Source: Micromonospora pallida
GTDB taxonomy: Bacteria > Actinomycetota > Actinomycetes > Mycobacteriales > Micromonosporaceae
Assembly (NCBI RefSeq): GCF_900090325.1
Contig: NZ_FMHW01000002.1
Coordinates: 5,023,001-5,087,000, forward strand
Length of the DNA: 64,000 bases
Direction of reading: 5' to 3'
Part shown: positions 43,492 through 54,951 of the stretch, piece after piece
Numbering within the stretch: position 1 is the stretch's first letter
Layout: each line of letters begins with the position of its first letter
Translations under genes and position numbers: made by a program
Notes under the pieces: generated by a model
Databases searched by the model: none
Told to the model about the DNA's origin: nothing
What the model saw: only the letters and a program-made list of their open reading frames with translations

Positions 43492-44267
43492 TCAGTCGAC
43501 GACCGGTGGGGCGTTGGGCACGGGGTCGATGGCGGCACGCACCGTCCGGCGGGTCACGGTGAGCAACTCGGCCAGTTCGACCCGCTCCGCCGGAGCCAGC
43601 GCCCGGAAGGCGGGAGCGGCCAACCGGTCGGTCACGGCCTCCGCCCAGAGCCGCCGACGCACCAGCGGGCCCGCCGGCGGGTACGGCCCGGGCCAGCCGC
43701 CGGCCATCGCCTCGGTCTCCCCCTCCGCCCCGGCGAGCACCGCCTCCAGCGGACTCATCCCGCTGGCCCGGACGGCGAGCAGGTACGCGCCGAGGTAGTG
43801 CTCCCGCAGCAGGTGCAGCCCGACTGCGGCCCGCGCGCCCGGGGCGTCGTCCGGCACCGGCATCGCCCGCCAGGCCGCGAAGAGGGGCAGTCCGTACGCC
43901 TCGGCGGCGGCCACTGCCCGGTGCAGCAGGTCGGCGAGGCGGGCCGTCCCGGGAGCCTCGGCCAGGTGCTGGCGGCCCCAGCGGCAGCACTCGGCGAGGC
44001 CGGCCGCGGCCACCTCGCGGGGGCCTCCACGCGGGCCGCCGCGTCCCAGCCCTCGGCGACCGCCTCCGGGGAGATCAGACCCAGGCAGGCGGCGGCGGTC
44101 TCCGACCCGACGTCACCGAGCGCTCCGCCCCGGGCGGTGACATAGAAGGCCCAGCCGGAGATGCCGAGCAGCCGCGCCCGGCGGCGGGTGGTGGGGCACC
44201 GGGTGTACGCGTCGCCCAGCTCCACCACGGCCGGTCTGCTCGCCGTGGCGGCCTGTTCCGGGGTCAT
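43492..44267 (-). pseudogene. SCO6745-like gene with a single-base frameshift
   Basis: Begins MTPEQAATASRPAVVELGDA and continues WAFYVTARGGALGDVGSETA, EGWDAAARVEAP in one frame; the remainder (VAAAGLAECCRWGRQHLAEA to VPNAPPVVD) is in another. The switch lies at a run of five G (44019-44023; C on the coding strand). One extra base there would restore a continuous protein of about 258 aa, similar in plan to the SCO6745 family of unknown function. It could be a real mutation, a slippage site or a sequencing error. Confidence 0.6.
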
Positions 44268-44310
44268 TCGGCCCGTCCGGGACGGGTCGCCAGCCGTACG
44301 TCCATCCGGC

Positions 44311-45375
44311 TCAGTCTGCCGTGTCGTCCCCCGTCCCGGCAGCCCCCTCCTCGGCGAGCAGCGCCTCCAGCGCCCCCTCGACCTCGCCGGTGCGCCGCCG
44401 GGCCGCCGTGGCGGCGCGTTCGGCGGTACGCCGGGCCAGCTTGCGCCGGCTCACTTCCTGCTCGGCACCGGCCCGTCGGCGTTCGAGTTCCGCCAGTTCG
44501 GCCTCGATCGCGGTCAGGGCGTCGGCGGCGTCGCGTTCGGCCGTGGTCGCGCCGATCAGCTCCGTCTCGGCCCGGTCCTGGTCGGTACGCGCCTTCGCCA
44601 GTTCCCGTTCCAATGCCCGCCGCTGCTTCGCCCGCTCGGCCCGTTCGGCCCGCTCAGCTCGTTCAGCTCGTTCGGCTGCTCTGGCTCGGGCGGCCCGGTC
44701 GGCCTGCTCTGCCCGGTCGGTCCGGTGGCCGGCCTGCTCCGCCCGCTCGCGGGGTCCCGCCCGGCCGGGGCGTTCTCCGGTCCGCGTCTTGCCGGCTGAC
44801 GGTTTCCCGGCTGGAGGTTCGGCGGTGGACGGTTTCCCGGTGGACGGTTCGGCGGCGCCGCCGGTGAGCAGCCGGAGCTGCGGCCGGGGCACCTCGCCGA
44901 AGCCGGCGTAGCTGGTGGACCGGAGCAGCCGGCCGGAGCGGACCTGGGCAGCTACCCCGGTGTCGGCGAGCGCGGCGTTGAGCGTCGACTCGACCTCGGC
45001 CAGCGGCAGCCGGCCGGCCGGGGGCGCGCCCTCGGTGTCGGCGGCCAGCGTCCGGGCCTCGGCCACCAGGGCGGCGACCACCGCGCGACGCTGGGCGGAG
45101 AGTTCCCGCAGTTTCGGCCCGCGCAGGTCCCGCTGGGCCGTCCGGAGTGCCTCGGCGAGGTCCGCCAGGTCGGCCACCAGCTCAGGGCGCCGGATGGCGA
45201 GCAGGTTGACCAGCCAGGCTGCCACGGTGGGCCGGCGCAGCTTCGCGATCTCCCGGGCGGTCGCCGGGTCGCCGGCCCGGCGGGCCTCCGCCACGGCGGC
45301 GTCCCGGGCGGCCACGAACCGGTCCGGTGGCGTGCCGTAGAGCCGTTCGGCCAGGTCGCGGGAGGGATCGGGCAT
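44311..45375 (-). CDS. Ala/Arg/Glu-rich coiled-coil protein of unknown function
   Basis: 354 aa. N-terminal about 160 residues are helical (ERLYGTPPDRFVAARDAAVA, KLRRPTVAAWLVNLLAIRRP); a Pro/Lys-rich linker with PSTGKPSTAEPPAGKPSAGK-like repeats follows, then a long coiled coil (about 225-345) rich in Ala, Glu and Arg. No signal peptide or membrane segment. Start 3 bp after the MBL gene stop, so co-transcribed with it. No assigned function. Confidence 0.7.
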   Translation of the reverse strand: MPDPSRDLAERLYGTPPDRFVAARDAAVAEARRAGDPATAREIAKLRRPTVAAWLVNLLAIRRPELVADLADLAEALRTAQRDLRGPKLRELSAQRRAVVAALVAEARTLAADTEGAPPAGRLPLAEVESTLNAALADTGVAAQVRSGRLLRSTSYAGFGEVPRPQLRLLTGGAAEPSTGKPSTAEPPAGKPSAGKTRTGERPGRAGPRERAEQAGHRTDRAEQADRAARARAAERAERAERAERAERAKQRRALERELAKARTDQDRAETELIGATTAERDAADALTAIEAELAELERRRAGAEQEVSRRKLARRTAERAATAARRRTGEVEGALEALLAEEGAAGTGDDTAD

Positions 45376-45378
45376 CGC

Positions 45379-46011
45379 TCAGACGTTGATCTGGGTGCCC
45401 GGCGTCAACCGCTGATAGTCGACGGAGGAGAGCCGGCGGAAGTTGTTGTCCAGCACGGCGAGCCCGTTGGCGTTGAGCAGCCCGTCGTGCAGGGCGTACG
45501 CCTGACGTGGGGCGACCGCCCGGAGGAAGTCCAGCGACTCGGAGAACTTCGCCCACGGCGCGTGGATCGGCAGGAAGAGGGTGTGGACCGATACGTCGTC
45601 GGGGGCCACCAGGGCGTCACCGGGGTGGTAGACCACCTCGTCGACCAGGTACCCGAGGTTGTCGACCACCGGGATGTCCGGGTGGATCACGGCGTGCCGC
45701 CCGCCGTAGGCGCGGACCGGGATGCCGGCTGCGGTGAACGACTGCCCCGGCTCGACCGGGCTCAGCACGTCGGGCAGGCCGTCCACGGTGGCGGCCAGCG
45801 ACGCCGGCCCGTACAGGGTGAACGGGCGACGGTCGAGCTGACGGGTCAGTGCCGCCACGTCCACGTGGTCCGGGTGCTGGTGGGTGATCAGCACCGCGTC
45901 CGCGCCGTCGAGCGCCTCGGCCGTCTCGCTGAACGTTCCCGGGTCGATGACCAGCACTCCCCCGTCGTGCTCGACACGTACGCAAGAGTGGCCGTACTTG
46001 GTCAAACGCAT
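45379..46011 (-). CDS. MBL-fold metal-dependent hydrolase
   Basis: 210 aa. Metallo-beta-lactamase fold of the UlaG-like branch: MRLTKYGHSCVRVEHDGGVL, the metal motif THQHPDHVD (HxHxDH), and later VYHPGDALVAP and LFLPIHAPW; His of YALHDG near the end. Substrate unknown. ATG 46011 follows GAGGAG. Operon with the coiled-coil gene downstream. Confidence 0.87.
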   Translation of the reverse strand: MRLTKYGHSCVRVEHDGGVLVIDPGTFSETAEALDGADAVLITHQHPDHVDVAALTRQLDRRPFTLYGPASLAATVDGLPDVLSPVEPGQSFTAAGIPVRAYGGRHAVIHPDIPVVDNLGYLVDEVVYHPGDALVAPDDVSVHTLFLPIHAPWAKFSESLDFLRAVAPRQAYALHDGLLNANGLAVLDNNFRRLSSVDYQRLTPGTQINV

Positions 46012-46155
46012 TCGTGACTCCTCGACAACCAAATCGTGATCTCTTCAGCGCAGTTTGCCGGAACGGACACGCCCCCGCTCCCCGTCTGATCGAACGCCTC
46101 GGCAGGTCGGGTCAGCGGACCCGATCGCCGGGAGCGCGAGGATCGGAGAAAAACC

Positions 46156-47280
46156 ATGATGGATAACGGACGACGGCGGTGGGGCGTACCGCTGGTGGCG
46201 CTGGGCCTGACGGCACTGTTCGCGGTCGGCGGGTGCTCCGCTGGCAGCGGCGGCAGCGAGCGGGCCGCCTCGGACAACGCGGCCCCCGGCCCGGCGGCGC
46301 CGGAGGCGGCCGGCGGGGACAACGCGGGGTCGAAGGACACGTCGGCCGGGGCCGGCGGGGTGGACCTGCGGGTGGACCAGCGCGCCATCATCTACACCGG
46401 ATCGGTACGGGTGCAGGTCGAGGACGTGGACCGGGCCGCCCAGGACACCGTCGCACTGGTCACCGCGGCCGGCGGCTTCGTCGGCGGGGACGAGCGGCGC
46501 GGCGTCGACGAGCACGCCCGCGCCGACCTGGAGCTGCGGGTGCCGGCGGCCCGGTTCACCGGCGTGGTCGACGGCATCGCCAAGTTGGGCGAGCAGCAGT
46601 GGCGGGAGATCCGGACCGAGGACGTGACCGAGCAGACGGTCGATCTGGACGCCCGGATCACCACCCAGCGGGCCCGGGTGGAGAGCGCCCGTCGGCTGCT
46701 GGCCCGGGCCTCCTCGATCGACGACCTCGTGTCGATCGAGAACGAGCTGGGCCGGCGGGAGGCCGACCTCGCCTCGCTGGAGGCGAAGAAGCGCCGGCTG
46801 GCCGACCTCACCGCGCTCTCCACGATCAACGTCTCGCTGGTCACCGAGAACACCCGCAGCAGCGACACGGACGAGACCGGTTTCCTGGCCGGGCTCGCCG
46901 ACGGCTGGCGGGCCTTCCTGGAGTCGGTGACCGTCCTGGTCACCGTGCTCGGGGCGCTGCTGCCCTGGCTGGTCGTGCTCGCCGTACCGGTGGTGCTGGT
47001 CTGGCGGCTGGCCCGCCGGCGGCGTCAGCGGCGGGCCGGGCAGGTCGCTCCCGGCGCTCCGGCGTACCCGGCGATGGCCGCCCCGGTGCCGGCCGGGGTC
47101 GGTGCCCCGACGCGACCGGCGGCGCCCGCTCAGCGGTCCGGTGCCGTTGCCGCGCCGCAGCCGATGACGCCCGCGCAGCGCCCGGCCGGCGCGGATGCCA
47201 CGCCGAAGCCGGATGCCGCACCGCGACCGGGTGCCATGCCGAAGCCGGATGTCGCGCCGAAGCCGGATGCCATGCCTTGA
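46156..47280 (+). CDS. DUF4349 lipoprotein with C-terminal membrane helix
   Basis: 374 aa. Lipoprotein signal with lipobox AVGGCSAG (Cys about 27), acidic linker, DUF4349 domain (about 75-265: RAIIYTGSVRVQVEDVDRAA, LELRVPAARFTGVVDGI, a coiled coil at IENELGRREADLASLEAKKR) and a membrane helix (about 263-285). The cytoplasmic tail is basic then Pro/Ala/Met repeats (AAPRPGAMPKPDVAPKPDAM). Function of the family is unknown. ATG 46156 is preferred. Confidence 0.82.
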   Translation: MMDNGRRRWGVPLVALGLTALFAVGGCSAGSGGSERAASDNAAPGPAAPEAAGGDNAGSKDTSAGAGGVDLRVDQRAIIYTGSVRVQVEDVDRAAQDTVALVTAAGGFVGGDERRGVDEHARADLELRVPAARFTGVVDGIAKLGEQQWREIRTEDVTEQTVDLDARITTQRARVESARRLLARASSIDDLVSIENELGRREADLASLEAKKRRLADLTALSTINVSLVTENTRSSDTDETGFLAGLADGWRAFLESVTVLVTVLGALLPWLVVLAVPVVLVWRLARRRRQRRAGQVAPGAPAYPAMAAPVPAGVGAPTRPAAPAQRSGAVAAPQPMTPAQRPAGADATPKPDAAPRPGAMPKPDVAPKPDAMP

Positions 47281-47286
47281 CCGGAT

Positions 47287-47333
47287 CCGCTCCCGGCCGA
47301 CGGTGACGCCCGCCCGCCGTCGGCCGGGAGCGG
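47287..47333. terminator. bidirectional terminator, DUF4349 / M20
   Basis: Perfect 17-bp stem CCGCTCCCGGCCGACGG / CCGTCGGCCGGGAGCGG with a 13-base loop, between convergent genes. Confidence 0.75.
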
Positions 47334-47356
47334 GGCGTCGCCGTCGACGGGAGACG

Positions 47357-48616
47357 TCAGCGAGCCTCGGCCAGCGCCCGGAGCGCGGTCTGCACCATGA
47401 GTCGGACGCCGACCGCGATGGCGCGCTCGTCCACGTCGAACGAGGGGCGGTGCAGGTCCAGACTGGGCCCGGAACGGCCGACCCCGAGCCGGGCGAGCGC
47501 GCCGGGGACGTACTCCAGGTACCAGGAGAAGTCCTCGCCGCCCATGCTCTGCGGGGTCTCGGCGACGCCGTCCGGGCCGAGCGCGGTGACCGTAGCGGCG
47601 GTGAGCACCTTGATCGCCCGCGCGTCGTTGCTGACCGGCGGCCGGCCGCGCAGGTACTCCAGGTCGACGGTGGCGCCGGTGGGGGCGAGGACGTCCCGGA
47701 CCACCTGGGCCACGATCTTCGGCGCCTCCTCCCAGGCTTCCCGGGTCATGGCGCGCAGGGTGCCGGAGGCGACCGCCTCGGACGGGATGACGTTGTAGCG
47801 GGTGCCGGCCGAGGCCTGCCCGAACACCAGCAGCAGGCCGCTGTTGGCCGGTACCCGCCGGCTGACCAGCGCCGGGACCTCGGTGACCAGCCGGCCGAGG
47901 GCGTCGACCATGTCGACGGTGAGGTGGGGCCGCGCGGTGTGCCCGCCCGGCCCACTCAGCCGGACGGTGACGTTGTCGGCGGCGGCGGTGATCGGACCGA
48001 CCCGCAGGCCGATCTTGCCGACCGGCAGGTTGGGGTCGCAGTGCAGGGCGAAGATCTGGGTGACGTCCTCCAGTCCGCCGGCCTCGATGACCTCCAGCGA
48101 GCCGCAGGGCAGGATCTCCTCGGCCGGCTGGAAGATCAGCCGGACCCGGCCGGGCAGCTCGCCGAGGTCGGCGAGCTGGGCGAGGAGCATGCCGACCCCG
48201 AGCAGCACGGTGGTGTGCACGTCGTGTCCGCAGGCGTGGCAGACCCCGTCGACCGTGGAGCGGTACGACACGTCCTTCACGTCGGTCAGCGGCAGCGCGT
48301 CGATGTCGGCGCGCAGCGCCACCACCGGACCGTCCGGGCGGCCGTCGACGTCGCAGATCACCCCGTTGCCCTTGGGCAGCAGTCGGGGGTGCAGCCCGGC
48401 CAGGGAGAGTTCCCGGGCGATCAGCGCGGCCGTCTCGAACTCCTCGCCCGAGAGTTCCGGGTGCGAGTGGAGGTGCCGCCGGGTGGCGATGAGGCCCGGT
48501 GTCCGGAGCTCGAGCAGATGGTCGAGCTCGAACGGCAGGGGCTGGGATCCGGGCGGCGCCTCGTGCCAGGACGACGCCAGATGGCTGCCGTTCGGCAGCG
48601 TCAACGCACTCGTCAC
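47357..48616 (-). CDS. M20-family amidohydrolase (AmiA/AmiB-like)
   Basis: 419-aa M20D peptidase/N-acyl-amino-acid hydrolase. Seen: RRHLHSHPELSGEEFETAAL, ALRADIDALPL, CHACGHDVHTTVLLG (metal ligands), IFQPAEEILPCGS (catalytic Glu), ALHCDPNLPVG, and GGEDFSWYLE near the C-terminus. GTG 48616 gives the family-length protein; an in-frame ATG at 48790 with AGGAGG upstream would add 58 non-conserved residues. Similar genes sit near lpdA and pmmB in M. tuberculosis. Confidence 0.88.
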   Translation of the reverse strand: MTSALTLPNGSHLASSWHEAPPGSQPLPFELDHLLELRTPGLIATRRHLHSHPELSGEEFETAALIARELSLAGLHPRLLPKGNGVICDVDGRPDGPVVALRADIDALPLTDVKDVSYRSTVDGVCHACGHDVHTTVLLGVGMLLAQLADLGELPGRVRLIFQPAEEILPCGSLEVIEAGGLEDVTQIFALHCDPNLPVGKIGLRVGPITAAADNVTVRLSGPGGHTARPHLTVDMVDALGRLVTEVPALVSRRVPANSGLLLVFGQASAGTRYNVIPSEAVASGTLRAMTREAWEEAPKIVAQVVRDVLAPTGATVDLEYLRGRPPVSNDARAIKVLTAATVTALGPDGVAETPQSMGGEDFSWYLEYVPGALARLGVGRSGPSLDLHRPSFDVDERAIAVGVRLMVQTALRALAEAR

Positions 48617-49158
48617 GTCGATTTCTCGATCACTGTGGATGGGATGGGACTCGGACAGCCTAGACCTTCGACGGTGACGCTGCGCAATTTCGTTACGGTG
48701 ATCGTCGGAGCGCGCAGAGTCACGAAAACCCTGGTTGGAGCGCTCGTAGATCTGCGGTACAGCAGGTAGATCGCCGTCGAGAGCCTTCATCCGCCCCACA
48801 CCTCCTACACCGTGTAACCGCCTGCCGACCGGCGACAACGGCGTCGGCGCGGACCTTTCATTGCGAATTGTCGCATTGGTCCGTCCGGTTACGATCGGCT
48901 CGGACAACCACCCGACACCGAGACGTCCCGGCATCCGGGAGGACCGGGCCCGGGGAAAACACCGACACTGCCACGCCCCGCCCGGGACTCCCCGCACAGC
49001 CTGTCCGTCGCGGACCCACCAAATACCCGTCGGCCCACCCCGCACACGCCTGGACGGGCGCGGGGTGGGCCGAGACAGTCAGAAACAGTCGGAACCGGCC
49101 AGCACCGGCCAGCGTGGCCCAGGAACGACCAGTGGCGGCCAGAAAACGGCCAGCGCGG
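48617..49158. other. gene-free interval, M20 promoter side and mutase 3' flank
   Basis: 542 bp without a convincing gene. TAGGCT about 40 bases upstream of the M20 GTG is a possible -10 box. A 13-bp stem CGGCCCACCCCGC / GCGGGGTGGGCCG (49031-49072) is the likely terminator of the mutase gene. Between 49075 and 49180 short GGCCAG and GTCAGAAAC motifs recur imperfectly. Confidence 0.45.
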
Positions 49159-50742
<1,584 letters not shown>

Positions 50743-50949
50743 CCCCGGATGGTAGGACGCACCGCTCGACGCGGGGATGAGGGATTGCGCACACCTCGCT
50801 GGACGAGCCCGGACGGACGGCTTCCGGACCAGCACGTATGGTCGTCACTGAAAGAACGCCCGCCGCGTCGGCTTTCGCATCGGGTGTCGGACCCCGCAAG
50901 ATAGGGGGGTTGTGTCCCAGCCCCCTCGATTTACTCCGGTGGCTTTTCT

Positions 50950-53148
50950 GTGACTCAGATCCCGACGTGGAGCGGCGGACCGGCCAGTCCCCCCAACGGG
51001 CGCGCAGCCTCTGGCACCACCATCGGTGGTCGCTACGAGCTGCGTTCTCCGGTGGGCAATGGCGGCATGGGCACGGTCTGGCGGGCCACAGACACACTTC
51101 TCCGACGTGACGTGGCGGTCAAGGAGGTCGTCCTCCCGCCGGGCCTGGCGCCCAGCGACCGCGACGCGATGTACGAACGCACACTCCGCGAGGCACGCGC
51201 CGCCGCGGCCATCCAGCACCCGGCCGTGGTGCAGGTCTACGACGTGGTCACCGAGGGCGGCCGGCCGTGGATCGTGATGGAGCTGCTCGACGCGCGCAGC
51301 CTCGCCGACATGGTGATCGAGGACGGACCGCTCGCCGCGCGTGCGGTCGCCAAGATCGGCATCGCGCTGCTCGGCGCGCTCGAGGTCGCGCACGCGCTCA
51401 GCGTGCTGCACCGGGACGTGAAGCCGGCCAACGTGCTGATCTGCACCGACGGCCGCTGCGTGCTCACCGACTTCGGCGTCGCCCGGATGCCCACCGACGT
51501 CCAGCTCACCACCCCGGGGATGGTGCTCGGCTCACCGCACTTCATCTCCCCCGAGCGGGCGATGGGGCAGGACTTCGGCCCGCCGAGCGACCTGTTCTCG
51601 CTGGGCGTGACCCTCTACACCGCGGTCGAGGGGCGGCCCCCCTTCGACAAGGGCGACCCGATCGAGACGATGCACTCGGTGGTCGAGGACGAGCCGGCCC
51701 CACCGACCCGCAGCGGACCGCTGACCCGGGTGCTGATGGGCTTGCTGGAGAAGGACCCGGCCCGCCGCTTCGACGTGCACACCTCCCGGGCCATGCTGCG
51801 CGAGCTGCTCGCCGGCCCGCTGGCGAGCAACGCGGCGGCGGTCAACTCGGTCACCGACCCGTACGCGGTGGTGCCGGTACAGCGCCCGGCCACGCCGCCC
51901 CCGACCCCGGTCCAGGCCGAGGAGGCGAAGCCGACCGGCCAGATCGGCGGCCGGGCGATGCTCGCGCCCGGGGAGTCGCTGACCGACCGGCTCGCCGCGC
52001 TGCGACGGGGTGAGGAGCCGAAGACGGCCACCCCGGCGTCGGCGGCGAAGGCCGCCCTGGAGGACACCAGTGCGGACGCCCTCGCCGGCCCGCTGCACAC
52101 CCCGACCGGCGCGATGCCCCCACCCACCGCCCGCGTCGAGCGGCCGGGCACCACCTACGGCGCCCGTGCCGAGGCCGCGCCACCGGCCGCCGGGGCCACC
52201 GGGTCGGGGTTCCGGGAGGACACCTCGCCGACGGTCAACCTCGGCCGCACCGCCGGGGCCAAGAGCGGCTTCGGCGCCGACCCGACCGTCGCCCTCGGCC
52301 GGCAGCCGGAGACGCCCCGCCCGGTGACCTACGGCCGTCCGGCGGACGCCACCCAGCAGGTGCCGGCCGGTGGTATGCCAGCGGACCCCCAGCGCTCCGG
52401 ATTTCCGTACGGGACCACGTACGGCGCGCCGGCCGGCAACCAGTGGTCGGTGCCGGGCACCGGTCAGCCGTGGGCCGTACCGGCCGCCACCGGCCCGGTA
52501 CCCGCCGGCAACGGCGGTGGCGGAGGCGGCGTCGGGCGGGTGCTGGCGCAGGTCCGGAACCTGCCGCGCAAGGTCCAGCTCGCTGCCGCCGGTGGGCTGG
52601 CCGTGGTGCTGCTGATCGCCCTGGTCGCCGTGTTCGGCGGTGGCGACCCGGAACCGCCGGCCACCCCGCAGGCCCAGCCGAGCGCCTCCGCGTCGGCCGC
52701 GCCCAGCCTGGAGATGCAGGAACACTCCGGGCGGGGGATCTCCATGCTGGTGCCCAAGGGCTGGACGCGCGCCAGCGGCGGCAGCTACACCGACTACACC
52801 GACCCCGAGGACAGCGGCCGGCGGGTCCGCATCATCATCGAGCCGTTCCGCACCAGCTCGCTGCGCTGGGCGGAGGTCGCCGCGAACGGGCTGCGTACCC
52901 GGGACTCCTGCGCCAAGCCGTACAACCAGCTCGCCCTGGACGAGCAGGAGCTGGCCGGCAAGCCGGCCGCCCAGCTCGAGTACACCTGCGGCGAGGGCGA
53001 CGGCATGCGGCACGGGATGTGGCGCGGCGTCGTGCACGACGGCAAGGCGTACTCCTTCTACCTGACCGCCAACGACTCCCGCTTCGCCGAGAGCAAGCCG
53101 ATCTTCGACGAGATGGTGAAGTCGTTCCAACTGACCGACGCCGGCTGA
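50950..53148 (+). CDS. receptor-type Ser/Thr protein kinase
   Basis: 732 aa. Kinase domain about 25-285: VGNGGMGTVWRA (P-loop), VAVKEV (Lys), HRDVKPANVLI, TDFGVA, GSPHFISPERAMG. A long Pro/Thr/Ala-rich linker (about 290-540) leads to one membrane helix (LAVVLLIALVAVFGGG) and an outer domain of about 155 residues (HSGRGISMLVPKGWTRASGG onward) with two Cys. No PASTA repeats. Domain order and the outer-domain plan parallel the kinase at 13359. GTG 50950 has no ribosome site. Divergent from the mutase. Confidence 0.92.
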   Translation: MTQIPTWSGGPASPPNGRAASGTTIGGRYELRSPVGNGGMGTVWRATDTLLRRDVAVKEVVLPPGLAPSDRDAMYERTLREARAAAAIQHPAVVQVYDVVTEGGRPWIVMELLDARSLADMVIEDGPLAARAVAKIGIALLGALEVAHALSVLHRDVKPANVLICTDGRCVLTDFGVARMPTDVQLTTPGMVLGSPHFISPERAMGQDFGPPSDLFSLGVTLYTAVEGRPPFDKGDPIETMHSVVEDEPAPPTRSGPLTRVLMGLLEKDPARRFDVHTSRAMLRELLAGPLASNAAAVNSVTDPYAVVPVQRPATPPPTPVQAEEAKPTGQIGGRAMLAPGESLTDRLAALRRGEEPKTATPASAAKAALEDTSADALAGPLHTPTGAMPPPTARVERPGTTYGARAEAAPPAAGATGSGFREDTSPTVNLGRTAGAKSGFGADPTVALGRQPETPRPVTYGRPADATQQVPAGGMPADPQRSGFPYGTTYGAPAGNQWSVPGTGQPWAVPAATGPVPAGNGGGGGGVGRVLAQVRNLPRKVQLAAAGGLAVVLLIALVAVFGGGDPEPPATPQAQPSASASAAPSLEMQEHSGRGISMLVPKGWTRASGGSYTDYTDPEDSGRRVRIIIEPFRTSSLRWAEVAANGLRTRDSCAKPYNQLALDEQELAGKPAAQLEYTCGEGDGMRHGMWRGVVHDGKAYSFYLTANDSRFAESKPIFDEMVKSFQLTDAG

Positions 53149-53217
53149 CCTCGGATCGAGACCGGCCTCGACCGATCCGACCCGCCGTGGTGATCCGCCG
53201 CCGTGCTATCAAGAGGC

Positions 53218-54891
53218 ATGGCGGCGGATCCCACTGACAGCATCGACGACCTTCGTGAGCGCGCCCGGCGCTGGCTCGACGACGACCCCGACCCGGCCGA
53301 CCGCGAGGAACTCCAGGCCGTGCTCGACCGGCTCCCGGAGAGCGGCCCGGAGCTGGCCGACCGGTTCGCCGGGCCACTGACCTTCGGCACCGCCGGGTTG
53401 CGCGGTCCGCTGCGCGCCGGCCCGAACGGGATGAACCTCGCGGTGGTCACCCAGGCCGCGGCCGGGCTGGTCGCCTGGCTCGCCGCCCAGGACGCCACCG
53501 GCCCCCTGGTGATCGGGTACGACGCCCGGCGCGGCTCGAAGGAGTTCGCCGAACGCACCGCCGAGGTCGCCACCGGGGCGGGCCGCGCCGCGATGCTGCT
53601 GCCCCGGCCGCTGCCCACCCCCGTGCTCGCGTACGCGGTGCGCCACCTCGAGGCGGCGGCCGGGGTGATGGTCACGGCCAGCCACAACCCGCCGGAGGAC
53701 AACGGCTACAAGGTCTACCTGGGGGCGCAGCTCGGCGGGACGACCGGTGCGGGCGCGCAGATCGTGCCGCCCGCCGACCGGGAGATCGAGGCGGCGATCC
53801 GCGCGGTCGGCCCGCTGGCCGAGGTGCCGCTCGGCCCGCCCGGTCAGGTGCTCGGCGACGACCTGACCGTCGAGTACGTCAGGCAGGCGGTGGCGGTGAT
53901 CGACCCGGACGGCCCGCGGGGCCTGAAGGTCGCGTACACGCCCCTGCACGGGGTGGGCGCGGCGGTGCTCACCGCCACGTTCAGCAAAGCCGGTTTCGGG
54001 GTGCCCGGGGTGGTGCCCGAGCAGGCCGAGCCGGACGGCACCTTCCCGACCGTCTCCTTCCCCAACCCGGAGGAACCGGGTGCGGTGGACCGGCTGGTCG
54101 CGCTCGCCGGATCGATCCGGGCGGACCTCGCCATCGCCAACGACCCGGACGCCGACCGGTGTGCCGTGGTCGTCCCGGACCCGTCGGCCGGTGGGTGGCG
54201 GATGTTGCGCGGGGACGAGGTCGGGGTGCTCCTCGCCGACCATCTCATGCGTCGGGGCGTCCGCGGCCTGTACGCCACCACGATCGTGTCGTCCGCGCTG
54301 CTGCGGGCCATGTGCACGGCCCGCGACCTGCCGTACGACGAGACGCTGACCGGATTCAAGTGGATCGTCCGGGCCGGCGGCGGCGCCGAGCCGCTGGTCT
54401 TCGGGTACGAGGAGGCGCTCGGCTACTGCGTCGCGCCGGAGCACGTCCGGGACAAGGACGGCATCACCGCCGCGCTGACCGTCGCCGAACTGGCCGCCGA
54501 CCTGAAGGCCCGGGGCCGGACCCTCACCGACCGGCTGGACGAACTGGCGGCCGAGTTCGGCGTGCACCACACCGACCAGTACTCCGTCCGAGTGACCGAC
54601 CTGCGGCTGATCGCCGACGCGATGGCCCGGGTCCGGGCCGCCACCCCGACCGCGCTGCTCGGCCGGTCGGTCACCGAGACACGGGACCTGCTGCCCGAGG
54701 CGGACGTGGTCATCCTGCGTACCGACACCGCCCGGGTGGTAATCCGTCCCTCCGGCACCGAGCCGAAGCTGAAGGCGTACCTGGAGGTGGTGGAGCCGGT
54801 GGTCGACGGCGACGTGGCGGCGGCGCGGGGCCGGGCCACCGAGGCGGTCGCCGCCCTCCGCACCGAGATCGCCACCGTGCTCGGCCTGTAG
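53218..54891 (+). CDS. pmmB: phosphoglucomutase/phosphomannomutase-family enzyme
   Basis: 557-aa alpha-D-phosphohexomutase. Seen: TFGTAGLRGPLRAGPNGMN, the phosphoserine loop VTASHNPPEDNGYKVYL (Ser about 161), metal loop NDPDADRCAV, sugar loop GYEEALGYCV and phosphate site RPSGTEPKLKAYLEV. In this neighbourhood (upp, deoC) it may act as phosphopentomutase on ribose- or deoxyribose-1-phosphate; that is inferred from context. ATG 53218 is taken; a GTG at 53203 is possible. Confidence 0.92.
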   Translation: MAADPTDSIDDLRERARRWLDDDPDPADREELQAVLDRLPESGPELADRFAGPLTFGTAGLRGPLRAGPNGMNLAVVTQAAAGLVAWLAAQDATGPLVIGYDARRGSKEFAERTAEVATGAGRAAMLLPRPLPTPVLAYAVRHLEAAAGVMVTASHNPPEDNGYKVYLGAQLGGTTGAGAQIVPPADREIEAAIRAVGPLAEVPLGPPGQVLGDDLTVEYVRQAVAVIDPDGPRGLKVAYTPLHGVGAAVLTATFSKAGFGVPGVVPEQAEPDGTFPTVSFPNPEEPGAVDRLVALAGSIRADLAIANDPDADRCAVVVPDPSAGGWRMLRGDEVGVLLADHLMRRGVRGLYATTIVSSALLRAMCTARDLPYDETLTGFKWIVRAGGGAEPLVFGYEEALGYCVAPEHVRDKDGITAALTVAELAADLKARGRTLTDRLDELAAEFGVHHTDQYSVRVTDLRLIADAMARVRAATPTALLGRSVTETRDLLPEADVVILRTDTARVVIRPSGTEPKLKAYLEVVEPVVDGDVAAARGRATEAVAALRTEIATVLGL

Positions 54892-54897
54892 GCGCGA

Positions 54898-54943
54898 GGA
54901 AGGCCCCTCCCTGTCGACGGAGCGACAGGGAGGGCCCCACCTT
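54898..54943. terminator. bidirectional terminator, pmmB / GPP34
   Basis: GGCCCCTCCCTGTCG pairs with CGACAGGGAGGGCCC (about 14 pairs, 6-base loop), between convergent genes. Confidence 0.72.
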
Positions 54944-54951
54944 ACAGCTGA

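Noticed and set aside
48617..48790. N-terminal extension of the M20 amidohydrolase from ATG 48790
   Set aside because: Despite an AGGAGG upstream, the added 58 residues are polar, poorly biased in codon use and not part of the family fold.
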